NCBI GenBank assembly: GCA_964403465.1
Contig: CAYOFY010000009.1
Coordinates: 1 to 36,620, forward strand
DNA length: 36,620 nucleotides
Source of the DNA: JAFGKM01 sp964403465
GTDB taxonomy: Bacteria; Ratteibacteria; UBA8468; B48-G9; JAFGKM01
Direction of reading: 5' to 3'
A program made the position numbers and the translations under genes. The notes below the pieces were generated by a model, which saw nothing but the letters and a program-made list of their open reading frames with translations, was not told the DNA's origin and did no database searches. Below are positions 16,961-25,033 of the stretch, piece by piece (positions within the stretch are counted from its first letter, which is position 1; every line of letters begins with the position of its first letter).

Positions 16961-17849
16961 ATGAAAATAAAAGGGTATCTCTGCGGTATTTCTGCCGGGG
17001 TTACCTGGGGTACTGTTTTTTTTTGTCGGCCGCATCGTAATGGGTGACGGTTCTGTCAATCCCCTGGTACTTGCGTTCTGGAGGTGCTTTTTTGCTTCTC
17101 TTTTCCTGTTTGTTCTCTTGGGAAAGAGAGTAAGGGACTTGATCCATATAGTCAAGAGGGACTGGATTATCCTGTTTTTTCTTGCGTTAACAGGCATATT
17201 CATGATGAATATGCTTGTTTTTTCATCCCTGAGGTACACGACTGCGACTTCCTCGAGTATACTGATGAATGCCAACCCGCTGTTTATCCTGATACTGGCG
17301 ACGCTGTTTCTCCGTGAAAAAATTACTTCTGATAAAATCCTCGCCGTTCTGCTTGGATTTTTGGGTTGTGCCATCGTAATAAAGGGAACATCCGGCATGT
17401 CTGTTGTTGAAGGGAGTAATTTCTTGAAGGGCAATTTCATGGCAATAGGAGCCGCCTTATGCTGGTCCTTGTATACAGTCATAGGAAAAGAACCCACAAA
17501 CAGATACGGTGCCGTGCTCACGACTTTCATTACACTATCCCTGGGGATGTTATTTTTTCTATTTGCCATGCTGATACAGGAAATCAATTTCTGGGATATG
17601 AAACCCGGGGTTTTTCTCGCGGGTGTTTATCTGGGGATAATTCCGGCAGGTATAGGTTTTACTCTCTGGTACAATGCTCTGAAATATCTGGAGGCAGGGA
17701 TTCTCGGGATATTCCAGTATATCGCTTCTGTGGTAACGGCGGTAATGGCTATTCTGTTTCTAAAAGAAACCATTGACGTTATCATAATTGCGGGAATGCT
17801 TCTGGTCTTCCTTTCCCTTTATATCCCGAGATACCGCGCAAAAACATAG
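16961..17849 (+). CDS. EamA/DMT-family transporter, interrupted by a +1 frameshift in a T9 run
   Basis: Ten-helix drug/metabolite transporter-superfamily permease, exporter or importer of unknown small metabolites. From ATG 16961 the protein starts MKIKGYLCGISAGVTWGTVFF and then hits a stop, because the run of nine T at 17016-17024 is one base too long. With eight T it continues ...FFVGRIVMGDGSVNPLVLAFWRC, which joins the long downstream frame (from 17040) to give about 295 residues, the usual family length. Two EamA repeats are visible (residues 5-140 and 150-290 of the restored protein); AALCWSLYTVIGK begins the second. The defect may be a sequencing error, a real inactivation or a slippage switch. 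Confidence 0.82.
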
Positions 17850-17856
17850 ATGCATC

Positions 17857-18837
17857 TTATCTCTGGGTAAGGACATAGGCAAACATGAGGGGTGCGACTA
17901 TGGTTGCATCGCTTTCAATCACAAATCTGGGTGTATCAATCCCGACTTTTTCCCATGTGATTTTTTCGTTTGGGATTGCGCCGCTGTAAGAACCATAGGA
18001 TGTTGTACTGTCGGATATCTGGCAGAAATAGCCCCATAATTTGCAGGATTTATTTCCAATGTCCTGTCTTATGAGAGGAACAACACAGATTGGAAAATCT
18101 CCCGCAATCCCGCCGCCTATCTGGAAAAAACCGATACTGTGTTTTTTGGAATTCTTCAGATACCAGTCAACAAGAAAATCCATGGTTTCAAGCCCTGATT
18201 TTACCGTTGAGATATTTTTGATAATGCCTTTTCGGATTTGAGAAACAAACATATTTCCCGTGGTGGAATCTTCCCATCCGGGAACAAATACGGGGATATT
18301 TTTCTCGCAAGCCGCCGCGACCCATGAATCTCTTACGTCAATCTGGTAATGTTTCTTAAGGTTGCCGCTTCTTATCAACTGGTACATGAATTCGTAAGGA
18401 AAATATCTCCTGTTTTCTTTTTCTGCCCTCTGCCAGAATTTAAGCAAGCCATCTTCAAGTCTCCTCATCGCCTCTTCTTCGGGTATGCATGTGTCCGTGA
18501 CCCTGTTCAGTTTCCTTTTCAGGAGTGCGACTTCATCCTCTGGCGATAAATCCCGGTAGCTTACCCTTACATAGTGGTTATGGGCAACAAGGTTGAATAA
18601 ATCCTCCTCCAGGTTTGCGCCGGTGCAGGTTACGGCATGCACCTTGCCTTTTCTTATCATCTCCGCCAGGGTAAGCCCGATTTCAGCCGTGCTCATGGCG
18701 CCGCCCAATGTAATCATCATTTTCCCGCCGTTCTTCAGATGTTTTACATACGCTTCCGATGCCTCAACAAGCACAGCGGAATTAAAATGCCTGAAATTAT
18801 GTTTTATAAAAGCCTTTATCTCCCTGTAGTTTTGCAT
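17857..18837 (-). CDS. Deoxyhypusine synthase-like protein (possible homospermidine synthase)
   Basis: 326 residues of the deoxyhypusine synthase family. Shown by MMITLGGAMSTAEIGLTLAEMI, VTCTGANLEEDLFN (NAD-binding region), SWVAAACEKNIPVFVPGWEDSTTGN, FFQIGGGIAGDFPI and the C-terminal ITWEKVGIDTP, in which Lys297 matches the catalytic Lys of eukaryotic DHS (SWGKI). Archaeal and eukaryotic DHS modify eIF5A, which bacteria lack. Bacterial members are thought to make homospermidine or similar from spermidine and putrescine; which reaction applies here is inference. Convergent with the EamA gene (7 bp between stops). Upstream lies a repeat-rich non-coding region. Confidence 0.88.
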   Translation of the reverse strand: MQNYREIKAFIKHNFRHFNSAVLVEASEAYVKHLKNGGKMMITLGGAMSTAEIGLTLAEMIRKGKVHAVTCTGANLEEDLFNLVAHNHYVRVSYRDLSPEDEVALLKRKLNRVTDTCIPEEEAMRRLEDGLLKFWQRAEKENRRYFPYEFMYQLIRSGNLKKHYQIDVRDSWVAAACEKNIPVFVPGWEDSTTGNMFVSQIRKGIIKNISTVKSGLETMDFLVDWYLKNSKKHSIGFFQIGGGIAGDFPICVVPLIRQDIGNKSCKLWGYFCQISDSTTSYGSYSGAIPNEKITWEKVGIDTPRFVIESDATIVAPLMFAYVLTQR

Positions 18838-18862
18838 GATTTAACCTCCTGTTCTTTGTGCG

Positions 18863-18881
18863 GCCGGACCTGTCCGCCGAA
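18863..18881 (+). repeat. 19-bp direct repeat, copy 1
   Basis: GCCGGACCTGTCCGCCGAA, identical to 18934-18952. The core contains the self-complementary GGACCTGTCC. Confidence 0.85.
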
Positions 18882-18933
18882 ACCTGTCGTTGAGCCGGCT
18901 TACGCTGGCGTTCTCAAAAGACTTTCTGGCGTA

Positions 18934-18952
18934 GCCGGACCTGTCCGCCGAA
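18934..18952 (+). repeat. 19-bp direct repeat, copy 2
   Basis: Identical to 18863-18881, 71 bp apart. Its end forms one arm of the hairpin at 18944-18974. Confidence 0.85.
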
Positions 18953-18974
18953 GCTGTTTTGCAGCGTAGGCGGA
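18944..18974. repeat. Imperfect hairpin in the GC-rich repeat block
   Basis: TCCGCC and GCTG pair with CAGC and GGCGGA around a TTTTG loop, with a three-base internal bulge on each side. No T tract follows, so not a standard terminator. Confidence 0.6.
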
Positions 18975-19262
18975 GAGAGCAGGACACGGAAAAGGTAGTT
19001 TTCCTGAGTTCTTGGCTCTCAAGAAGTTGCGCTGTAAATTTTTGATTTTAAAACTGTTAGAAGGATACAGCTATTTCACTGGATGACTGCCTGCAAGACC
19101 ATTCTCTACGCACAACAGATATTATCATAAATGAGAGGGTTTTGCAAGCAACAGCCTCATAACCAAGAATTGTCCGAATGAATTAAACGAAAAGGGAAAA
19201 AGTTTTTGCAGAAAAGACTTTGCAATGGGCTTTAAGTTTATGCTTTTCAGTTTTAACGCAGA

Positions 19263-19409
19263 GAGACCTCTGAAAAACTCCCCTGATCGTCATTGCGAGG
19301 GAGTGTTTTTTACGACCGCGGCAATCTCTTCCGTCGAGAAACCTGGATTGCTTCCTTCGCTCCGCTCGTAATGACAAAATATGTGTCAAAGCACTTTTTC
19401 AGAGGTCTC
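19263..19409. mobile_element. 147-bp MITE-like element with nested inverted repeats
   Basis: Outer 15-bp terminal inverted repeats are perfect: GAGACCTCTGAAAAA (19263-19277) and TTTTTCAGAGGTCTC (19395-19409). Inside is a second inverted pair, GTCATTGCGAG (about 19289-19299) and CTCGTAATGAC (about 19366-19376), enclosing GGCAATCTC and GATTGCTTCC. There is no transposase. The style matches non-autonomous elements dispersed in many bacteria. No clear target-site duplication seen. Confidence 0.85.
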
Positions 19410-19420
19410 ACAAAATAAAT

Positions 19421-19449
19421 TTGACAAGTTTTTATCTATGTTCTATGGT
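19421..19449 (+). promoter_or_regulatory. Promoter of the GntR regulator
   Basis: TTGACA at 19421-19426, a 17-bp spacer and TATGGT at 19444-19449. The -10 coincides with the left edge of the palindrome at 19444-19468, so a bound repressor would block it. Confidence 0.7.
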
Positions 19450-19468
19450 ATATCACCGATATACCATA
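19444..19468. promoter_or_regulatory. 25-bp palindromic operator, probable GntR autoregulatory site
   Basis: Perfect 11-bp arms TATGGTATATC and GATATACCATA around an ACC centre. The GGTAT...ATACC pattern fits operators of FadR/FCD-type GntR regulators. It overlaps the -10 and start of transcription, 25 bp upstream of the regulator start codon. Confidence 0.8.
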
Positions 19469-19492
19469 TCCTTTTAACCCGGGGATGATTAG

Positions 19493-20221
19493 ATGAAAAA
19501 AAGAGGAGCAACCATACTGACCCGTAGCGAGGAAAGCGCCGACAGGATTCTCCAGATGATCCTGAATAGTAAATACCGACCGGGGCAGTCACTTTCCCAG
19601 CGAGTGATTGCCAGGTTGCTGAATGTCAGCCCGATAGTGGCACGTGAAGCATTTAGGATCCTGGAGCGTGAGGGGGTAGTGGAAATTAGACCCAACTCCG
19701 GGTGCCGCGTGGTGGACTTCAGCCTTGACAAAATAAAAGGGCACTACCTCGTACGGGAGGTGCTGGAAGGGCTGGCCGCAAGACTGACTTCAGAAAGAAT
19801 ACAGAAAGAACAGACAGAAAGACTTTACTCCCTGGCAGACCAGGTGGACAGATTTTTTAATAATCCCGAATCCGATTACCGAAAACTGGCGTTAATTCAT
19901 TACCGGTTCCATACAGCCATAATCTCTTTGAGCGGGTGCAGGGAGATAGCCGTATCATTGAAACAGATTAATATCCAGGACCTCATCTTTTTTACCAGTC
20001 GTATTGTCAATCTCAACCGGCTGAGGCCGGCTTCACCCTCCTGGCACCGTGACCTTGTCGACAGGATTGCAGGTGGAAATCCAGGAGAGGCTGAAGCAAT
20101 GATGAAGCTACACGTGCGCAAGGGGCTTGATGACATACTGTTATCGCTGCGAAAAGATGAAGCAGAGAGAGAATTCATTTGTTCAGAAATATCCGTGAAC
20201 AAATCCGATTTTTTGCCTTGA
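19493..20221 (+). CDS. GntR-family transcriptional regulator (FadR/FCD subfamily)
   Basis: 242 residues. The winged helix-turn-helix at about residues 14-72 includes ADRILQMILNSKYRPGQSLSQRVIARLLNVSPIVAREAFRILEREGVVEIRPNSGCRV, a standard GntR domain. The FCD ligand-binding domain (about 80-225) shows LVREVLEGLAARL, YRFHTAII and a late H-x-R segment (LHVRKGL), where family members bind a metal and an organic acid. FCD regulators commonly sense sugar acids, hydroxy acids or other carboxylates, which fits the dehydrogenase and aldolase genes downstream. It has its own promoter and palindromic operator and opens the all-plus-strand catabolic region, so it is the likely local regulator. The effector is unknown. 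Confidence 0.9.
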   Translation: MKKRGATILTRSEESADRILQMILNSKYRPGQSLSQRVIARLLNVSPIVAREAFRILEREGVVEIRPNSGCRVVDFSLDKIKGHYLVREVLEGLAARLTSERIQKEQTERLYSLADQVDRFFNNPESDYRKLALIHYRFHTAIISLSGCREIAVSLKQINIQDLIFFTSRIVNLNRLRPASPSWHRDLVDRIAGGNPGEAEAMMKLHVRKGLDDILLSLRKDEAEREFICSEISVNKSDFLP

Positions 20222-20281
20222 CAAAAAGTCCTTGAGAGGAATGACTTTTTAAATCAGTCTTCTGTAATATGATATGCCGGC

Positions 20282-20294
20282 GATACATTGTATC
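20282..20294. promoter_or_regulatory. Small palindrome ahead of the remnant gene, possible operator
   Basis: GATACA-T-TGTATC, a perfect 6-bp inverted repeat just downstream of a possible promoter (ATGACT near 20241, TAATAT near 20265). Its GATA/TATC edges recall the regulator palindrome but it is not the same sequence. Confidence 0.4.
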
Positions 20295-20311
20295 CCGAAG
20301 GAGGAAGAGCA

Positions 20312-20868
20312 GTGAAAGGCATAGAGAAAACTGAAGAGGGCTGGAGGCTGAAAGGCGCTGACCTCATACTTGAACTGGACAAAATTACGCGCTGGAAAAG
20401 CCCATGTTTTTACTCATGTACGATACCGGCGACAGGGTCGTGGAGAAGATGTTCCATGACTGCCTGTATTACGGGGCCGGGTTTACAAGCTCCCCGGAGG
20501 TATACGGGCAATCGAAAGACCTCTACGGGAAGTACATGCCTCTGTTGAGCAAGCTGTACGGACGGCGATGGGTATTCGATGAGAATCCGATCGAGCTGCC
20601 TGCCGGTTTCAAAGGAAATGTTTTCATAAGCCGGGAGGGCAACCTGACGGCAAGCATCGTGGGCGGGATGGGGAGATGTGCGCAAAGAAGATCGAGACCT
20701 GAGACCGTTTCTATCAACTCAAAAGAAGTACGGAAAGTTGGCAGGGTCATGTTGCACGAACCCGGAGAGAAACCTCTGAGCGTAAAGTTTTCAAAAAAGG
20801 GAGAAAACCTGAAGTTTGATTTGCGTGGAGGCACGGTGGCGGCAGTTGCCGAACTTCTGCAGGACTGA
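20312..20868 (+). pseudogene. Frameshifted remnant of a glycosidase-like protein
   Basis: A good ribosome-binding site (AGGAGG, seven bases before GTG 20312) opens a frame reading VKGIEKTEEGWRLKGADLILELDKIT that runs out of register; a second frame carries ALEKPMFLLMYDTGDRVVEKMFHDCLYYG and continues to 20868. Adding one base near 20388 joins them into about 186 residues. The joined sequence resembles the C-terminal part of large secreted glycosidase-like proteins found in similar gene neighbourhoods (a conserved DCLYYG...YGKYMPLLSKLYGRRW stretch followed by a small beta domain), but the catalytic domain expected upstream is missing. That resemblance is a weak impression. It could be a deletion remnant, or a short real protein with an assembly error. 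Confidence 0.5.
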
Positions 20869-20929
20869 TTTCAACCTCAAATAGTACAATCTAAAACGAG
20901 CTTTAATTGAAAATCTCAGGAAATTGAAG

Positions 20930-21985
20930 ATGGGATTAGACCCGGAAAAGATACTCAAGACAACACCCCCGGAACTTGACCTTAAGGGCGCATTTGCCAA
21001 CATAAGGAGAAACGGAACGCCAAAACGCGTTTTCCTCTTCGAACACGGCATGGAAGACGGGATAAAAGAGAGATTATGCAGACGCTTCGAAATCTGCCGG
21101 GGACTTGACAGAGGCGTTCCCGAATTCCCGTTGGCGAGAGATATCCGCCTGCATCAATTCCTCGGGCAGGAATTTATAAGGGCATTTGCCGGAAACATAG
21201 TATGGAAGGGCCTGCCTCAAAGCACCACTCAGGTTCCGCCGTCCGAAGGCCCCATAAGTTCATGGCGGGATTTAGAGACTTATCCCTGGCCTCATCTGAA
21301 AGACGTGGATTTCTCTAATATCGAGTGGTTTGAAAACAACCTGCCGGAAAATATGGCCATGTGGTCCATGACCTATTTATTCCAGCAGGTTTCCAATCTG
21401 CTGGGATTTGAGCGTTTCTGCCTTCTGCTCCATGAGGACATTGAGCTGGTGAAGGCAGTTACGGCAAGGGTCGGGCAATTCTTCCTTGATTACGCCGAAC
21501 ATTTCTGTGAGTTCACGCGTTCAGGAGCCATCAATATCGGCGATGATATGGGCCATAAGAGCGGAACATTCGTATCTCCCCGTCACATCAGGGAGATATT
21601 CATGCCATGGCATAAGAGGATTATCTCCGCTGCCAGGAGCAGGGGAAAACTCGGTTTTTTTCACGTCTGCGGATACACGGATACGATAATGGATGATTTA
21701 ATAGACTATGTCTGCATAGACGCAAAGCATTCCACCCAGGATGCCGTTGAACCTGTTCAGCAAACAAAAAAGCGCTGGGGCAAAAGGATTGCCTTGTTGG
21801 GCGGGGTGGACATAGATTTCATCACAAGGGCACAACCGCGGCAGGTTGAAACATATACGCAGTCAATTCTCGAAACCTGTGTTGAAGGAGGAGGTTTTGC
21901 TCTTGGACTCGGGAACTGGGTGCCTGATTCCGCGCCTTTGGGTAATTATATCTCTGTTCTTGCCACTGCCAGGAGATTTGCGTGA
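20930..21985 (+). CDS. Uroporphyrinogen decarboxylase-family protein with HxCG motif (URO-D paralogue 2)
   Basis: 351 residues from the ATG at 20930 (AGGA eight bases upstream; TTG at 20924 is a less likely start). URO-D-fold features are AINIGDDMGHKSGTFVSPRHIREIFMPWHKRII, FFHVCGYTDTIMDDLIDY and LLGGVDIDF. Among the five paralogues, only this one has HVCG (His245, Cys247), the His-x-Cys zinc motif of MtaA/MtbA-type methyl-corrinoid:CoM methyltransferases. The third zinc ligand Cys expected in the last GxGxP loop is not obvious (the loop reads LGLGNWVPDSAP). It is the best candidate in the window for a zinc-dependent corrinoid methyltransferase. Confidence 0.85.
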   Translation: MGLDPEKILKTTPPELDLKGAFANIRRNGTPKRVFLFEHGMEDGIKERLCRRFEICRGLDRGVPEFPLARDIRLHQFLGQEFIRAFAGNIVWKGLPQSTTQVPPSEGPISSWRDLETYPWPHLKDVDFSNIEWFENNLPENMAMWSMTYLFQQVSNLLGFERFCLLLHEDIELVKAVTARVGQFFLDYAEHFCEFTRSGAINIGDDMGHKSGTFVSPRHIREIFMPWHKRIISAARSRGKLGFFHVCGYTDTIMDDLIDYVCIDAKHSTQDAVEPVQQTKKRWGKRIALLGGVDIDFITRAQPRQVETYTQSILETCVEGGGFALGLGNWVPDSAPLGNYISVLATARRFA

Positions 21986-22050
21986 TTTGAATAAAGTGAC
22001 GAAAAGGCTCTGAAAAAGTATCTTGGAGAGAAACAAAAGGAGGATTCATA

Positions 22051-23148
22051 ATGCAAAAGCAGAAGATAGGCGTGATAGGGTGGCTTTACCATGGACATAT
22101 GCACACTTTCTACAATAACGACTTCGGGACAACCGTGGCCGCGTGCGATACGAATGTTGAAATTGTGAAAAGATTCCAGGCTGACCATCCCGAAGCCGGG
22201 ATTTTCACCGATTACAGGGAAATGGCTGAAAAGGAAGCTCTCGATGCGGTCATCATTTCCACCCCCAACTGGCTGCATCGCGAAATGGCCGTCTATTTTC
22301 TCGAAAGGGGAATAAATGTTTTTCTCGAAAAGCCGATGGGGATAAACAGGGAGGAAATAGATGCGATACTTGCCGCCCAGATGAAAAGCGGGAAGATATG
22401 CGCGGTGGATTTTGAAATGCGCGTTTCCCGCGAACACCGGCGCATAAAAGAGATAATCTCGTCAGGGGAAATAGGCGAACCGTGCGGTTTTGAATTCATA
22501 CATCACAGGGGAGCCTGGCTTGCCGAGGGAAGGGGTGTATGGCGCACCAAGCCCGAGATGAGCGGAGGTCTTGCCATGATGGAAGGATGCCACAGGATAG
22601 ACGCGGCGCGTTCGCTTTTGGGGGAGGTTACCCATGTACAGAGCTTCAGCTTCCCCAACGTTTTGCCCCAGTACAATCACGGCAACATGCGCGACAACGA
22701 GATAATACACCTCTGGTTTGAAAAAAACAGGAGAGGCATGATTCTGCACTCCCATACATCAAGCGTATTTGACGCCGGGATACAGGACTACGCAAAACTC
22801 GGCCATGATTACGGGTATATAATTACAGGCAGCGAGGGATGTATCAGGGTTAACATAAATGAAAAGTCCGTTCTCGTATGCTGTTACGAAGACTACCATC
22901 CGGATGCAAAAAAAGGCAGGAGAGCGGCATTCAAGAAACTCGAGGATTATTCTGCGATGTCCGAGGAAAAATTCGACCACGACATAGTGGGAAACCACAT
23001 GGTGTTCATAAAGTGCTGCGCAACGGGTGAACCGTTTCACCAGTCCACCCTGGACGCATGGAAAACGCACGTTGTCTGCCTTGCCGCGGATAAATCCGCG
23101 GACGAGGGGTCTTCAAGGATACCTGTTGATTACAGGATGCCGGTTTGA
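22051..23148 (+). CDS. Gfo/Idh/MocA-family oxidoreductase
   Basis: 365-residue NAD(P)-dependent sugar or inositol oxidoreductase. The N-terminal Rossmann domain begins KIGVIGWLYHGHMHTF, a departure from the usual GxGxxG. The family signature FLEKPMG (Glu93-Lys94-Pro95) follows DAVIISTPNWLH. The C-terminal alpha/beta domain contains GGLAMMEGCHRIDAARSLLGEV, where His is the usual catalytic residue. Such enzymes oxidise sugar hydroxyls, and some (GH109, AA-like) assist in glycoside cleavage. The divergent nucleotide loop suggests an altered cofactor grip. A ribosome-binding site AAAGGAGG lies eight bases upstream of ATG 22051. Confidence 0.88.
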   Translation: MQKQKIGVIGWLYHGHMHTFYNNDFGTTVAACDTNVEIVKRFQADHPEAGIFTDYREMAEKEALDAVIISTPNWLHREMAVYFLERGINVFLEKPMGINREEIDAILAAQMKSGKICAVDFEMRVSREHRRIKEIISSGEIGEPCGFEFIHHRGAWLAEGRGVWRTKPEMSGGLAMMEGCHRIDAARSLLGEVTHVQSFSFPNVLPQYNHGNMRDNEIIHLWFEKNRRGMILHSHTSSVFDAGIQDYAKLGHDYGYIITGSEGCIRVNINEKSVLVCCYEDYHPDAKKGRRAAFKKLEDYSAMSEEKFDHDIVGNHMVFIKCCATGEPFHQSTLDAWKTHVVCLAADKSADEGSSRIPVDYRMPV

Positions 23149-23200
23149 GACCTGAGCGGCTGAGTTTCCGCTCTTATTATCACTGAAGGGGAGATTTGAA

Positions 23201-23219
23201 GCAGGAAACAGCTTCCTGC
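23201..23219 (+). other. Hairpin in the leader of the beta-helix gene
   Basis: GCAGGAA-ACAGC-TTCCTGC, a perfect 7-bp stem with a 5-nt loop, nine bases before the ribosome-binding site. No T tract, so an mRNA structure rather than a terminator. Confidence 0.5.
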
Positions 23220-23242
23220 GGGGAAGCAAAGGAGATGAGGGC

Positions 23243-24946
23243 ATGGCGAGAAAAAGCAGTAAGAAGATTCTTGCAGCAATCATTATAATGGCAGCGGTAT
23301 TTGCGTGCCGGGGGACCCTTCAGGGGGCCGAGAGGCCGCACACCATAGTTGTGACGGATTACCCGGACATCCACGCCGCAGTTGCGGCGGCAAGAAAGCT
23401 GGGAGTGGGAAGGATATACGTGCCCGCCGGGGTATATTACCTTGACAGGACCCTCGACCTTACCGGCCTGAGCTACAACCCGATAAGGAAAACCGAAACG
23501 GGAGAAGATACTTTTGTCGCAAAGAGCGACCCTGTTATTTTTGAGGGGGCGGGGCAGAGGACGGTGCTTGTGGCAAGAACCGACGACAAGCCTGCCATAG
23601 ACCTTACCGGCAGCCATCCGTTCATGATTCTCCGGGATTTTGTCCTGAACACTCCTTACGACGAGAAGAAAAGAGAGTGGCAGAAGGGAGCAAACGTGGG
23701 GATACTCCTGGCGAGGATGGGGGAAGCCGGAAAGCCGGAAGACCCGCCGACCGGCAACCCCGCCAGTTCCGGCAACCATTCTTTTTACAACATAAAGATA
23801 CGTGGTGGCTTTTCCGTTGCCTGCGTGTATTCCTGGAACTCGGAGGTTAATTCCTTCTTCCACTGCCAGTTCTCCAACGCCATCGGTGACGGTTTCATCT
23901 ATACCGGAGTGCTCCCAATGAACAGGGAGGGCGTGCGCAGCGCATACCGCCGCATGGGAGCCAGTACCAACGTACACACTTGTTTCTACCAATGCCAGTT
24001 CGATGGAGGCCCGGATTCCTCCGGCCTGCGGATTTCTCAGGGCGGAGACGTATCCCTGATAGGCGGTTACATGAGCCACTGCGGTTTTGCGTCTCTCTAT
24101 CTCGACGGCTCGAATTGCGTTAAAAATGTCTCGGTAAGGGATGTGCGATTTGAAAGTTCGCGCAGCCGCCACTGCATCTACGCGGTAGGCGCGGTGCGCG
24201 ACATAATACTTGATGGCGGAGACTGGTTCTGCTCGGAAGAGGTGATAAAACACGTGGAGCGCGTTCCCAATACGGATGGTCCCCACAAGTATGTACACAT
24301 GCCGCAGCAGAGTGGCCGAGCATTCAACTGGCAGATAAGGGGTATCCGGATGGGAAGGAGCTTTGAAGAGGACCCTGCCCTGACCATAGAAAAGCAGGAG
24401 GCACTCAAGGAAGATTATGCCCTGATGCGCTTTGACGCGCTGCAGGACAGCTGCATAGAGAACATAAACTACTACATGCGCGGTCACAAGCCGGGCGAAG
24501 CCCAGTTTTCAGGAGGCGTTGTGACGGACAGGCCTGCCATAATTATAGAGAAATACGCCAGGCGTAATACTTTTGTCGTGCCTTCCCGGGAGGCCGTCCT
24601 TTTCCGCGGGGACACCAGGAACAACGAGATAATAGCCCTTGCCGAAGGCGCAGGCGGGGAGAAAGTTCCTGCACTCTGGCGAAGCTCGCTGGCGGAAATA
24701 CCGGGCAGACCCGGATTCACCAGGTACTATGACGACGGCATCCGGCGCACTTATATCAATGCCGACGGCGGTTCATTGCTCAATCTTGGGGTGCAGAACG
24801 TCTTTGAAATCCCCGGTGCAAAAGCGGGAGATGTCGCCCTGCACGACGGCAGCGGATTTAAGGACAGGATGCCGCGGCTGGCAATCTACAGCGGCGAAAA
24901 ATGGATATTCTTTTCCATCGAAAGGCAGACGCCGTCCGGAAGATAG
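23243..24946 (+). CDS. Secreted right-handed beta-helix protein (pectate lyase 3-like)
   Basis: 567 residues. A Sec signal peptide (RKSSKKILAAIIIMAAVFACRGTLQGA, cleavage near residue 30) precedes a parallel beta-helix starting DIHAAVAAARKLGVGRIYVPAGVYYLDRTLDL, the usual opening of the pectate_lyase_3/GH28-like superfamily. Beta-helix repeats run to about residue 430 (SFYNIKIRG, NSFFHCQFSN, VSLIGGYMSHCGF, VKNVSVRDVRFES, DIILDGGDWF). The C-terminal 100 residues form a separate domain. Catalytic residues cannot be assigned; it may be a polysaccharide lyase, hydrolase or binding protein in the cell envelope. AAAGGAG eight bases before ATG 23243. An antisense frame of 435 codons is a shadow. Confidence 0.85.
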   Translation: MARKSSKKILAAIIIMAAVFACRGTLQGAERPHTIVVTDYPDIHAAVAAARKLGVGRIYVPAGVYYLDRTLDLTGLSYNPIRKTETGEDTFVAKSDPVIFEGAGQRTVLVARTDDKPAIDLTGSHPFMILRDFVLNTPYDEKKREWQKGANVGILLARMGEAGKPEDPPTGNPASSGNHSFYNIKIRGGFSVACVYSWNSEVNSFFHCQFSNAIGDGFIYTGVLPMNREGVRSAYRRMGASTNVHTCFYQCQFDGGPDSSGLRISQGGDVSLIGGYMSHCGFASLYLDGSNCVKNVSVRDVRFESSRSRHCIYAVGAVRDIILDGGDWFCSEEVIKHVERVPNTDGPHKYVHMPQQSGRAFNWQIRGIRMGRSFEEDPALTIEKQEALKEDYALMRFDALQDSCIENINYYMRGHKPGEAQFSGGVVTDRPAIIIEKYARRNTFVVPSREAVLFRGDTRNNEIIALAEGAGGEKVPALWRSSLAEIPGRPGFTRYYDDGIRRTYINADGGSLLNLGVQNVFEIPGAKAGDVALHDGSGFKDRMPRLAIYSGEKWIFFSIERQTPSGR

Positions 24947-25033
24947 ATTCTGGTCATTAGAAGAAGATATTATTTTTTATTACAGACAGATTAAGGCTTC
25001 CTTAAACACGGGGAGAAAAACGAAAGGAAAAGA

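Larger units (their letters stand above)
18838..19261. other. Gene-free stretch upstream of the deoxyhypusine synthase-like gene
   Basis: No credible coding sequence. The first 150 bp are GC-rich with repeats and hairpins (separate entries); 18990-19261 is AT-rich unique sequence in which I see no RNA gene. It must contain the promoter of the minus-strand gene ending upstream at 18837, but no clear box stands out. Confidence 0.6.

Noticed and set aside
19183..19389. 68-residue minus-strand reading frame
   Set aside because: It is the translated MITE; such frames recur in many genomes as spurious calls.
18838..19492. CRISPR array
   Set aside because: The repeats are only two copies of 19 bp with non-uniform spacing, and no Cas gene is nearby.
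23180..24487. 435-codon open frame on the minus strand
   Set aside because: It lies opposite the beta-helix gene, which has a signal peptide, ribosome-binding site and family repeats; the antisense product shows no motifs.
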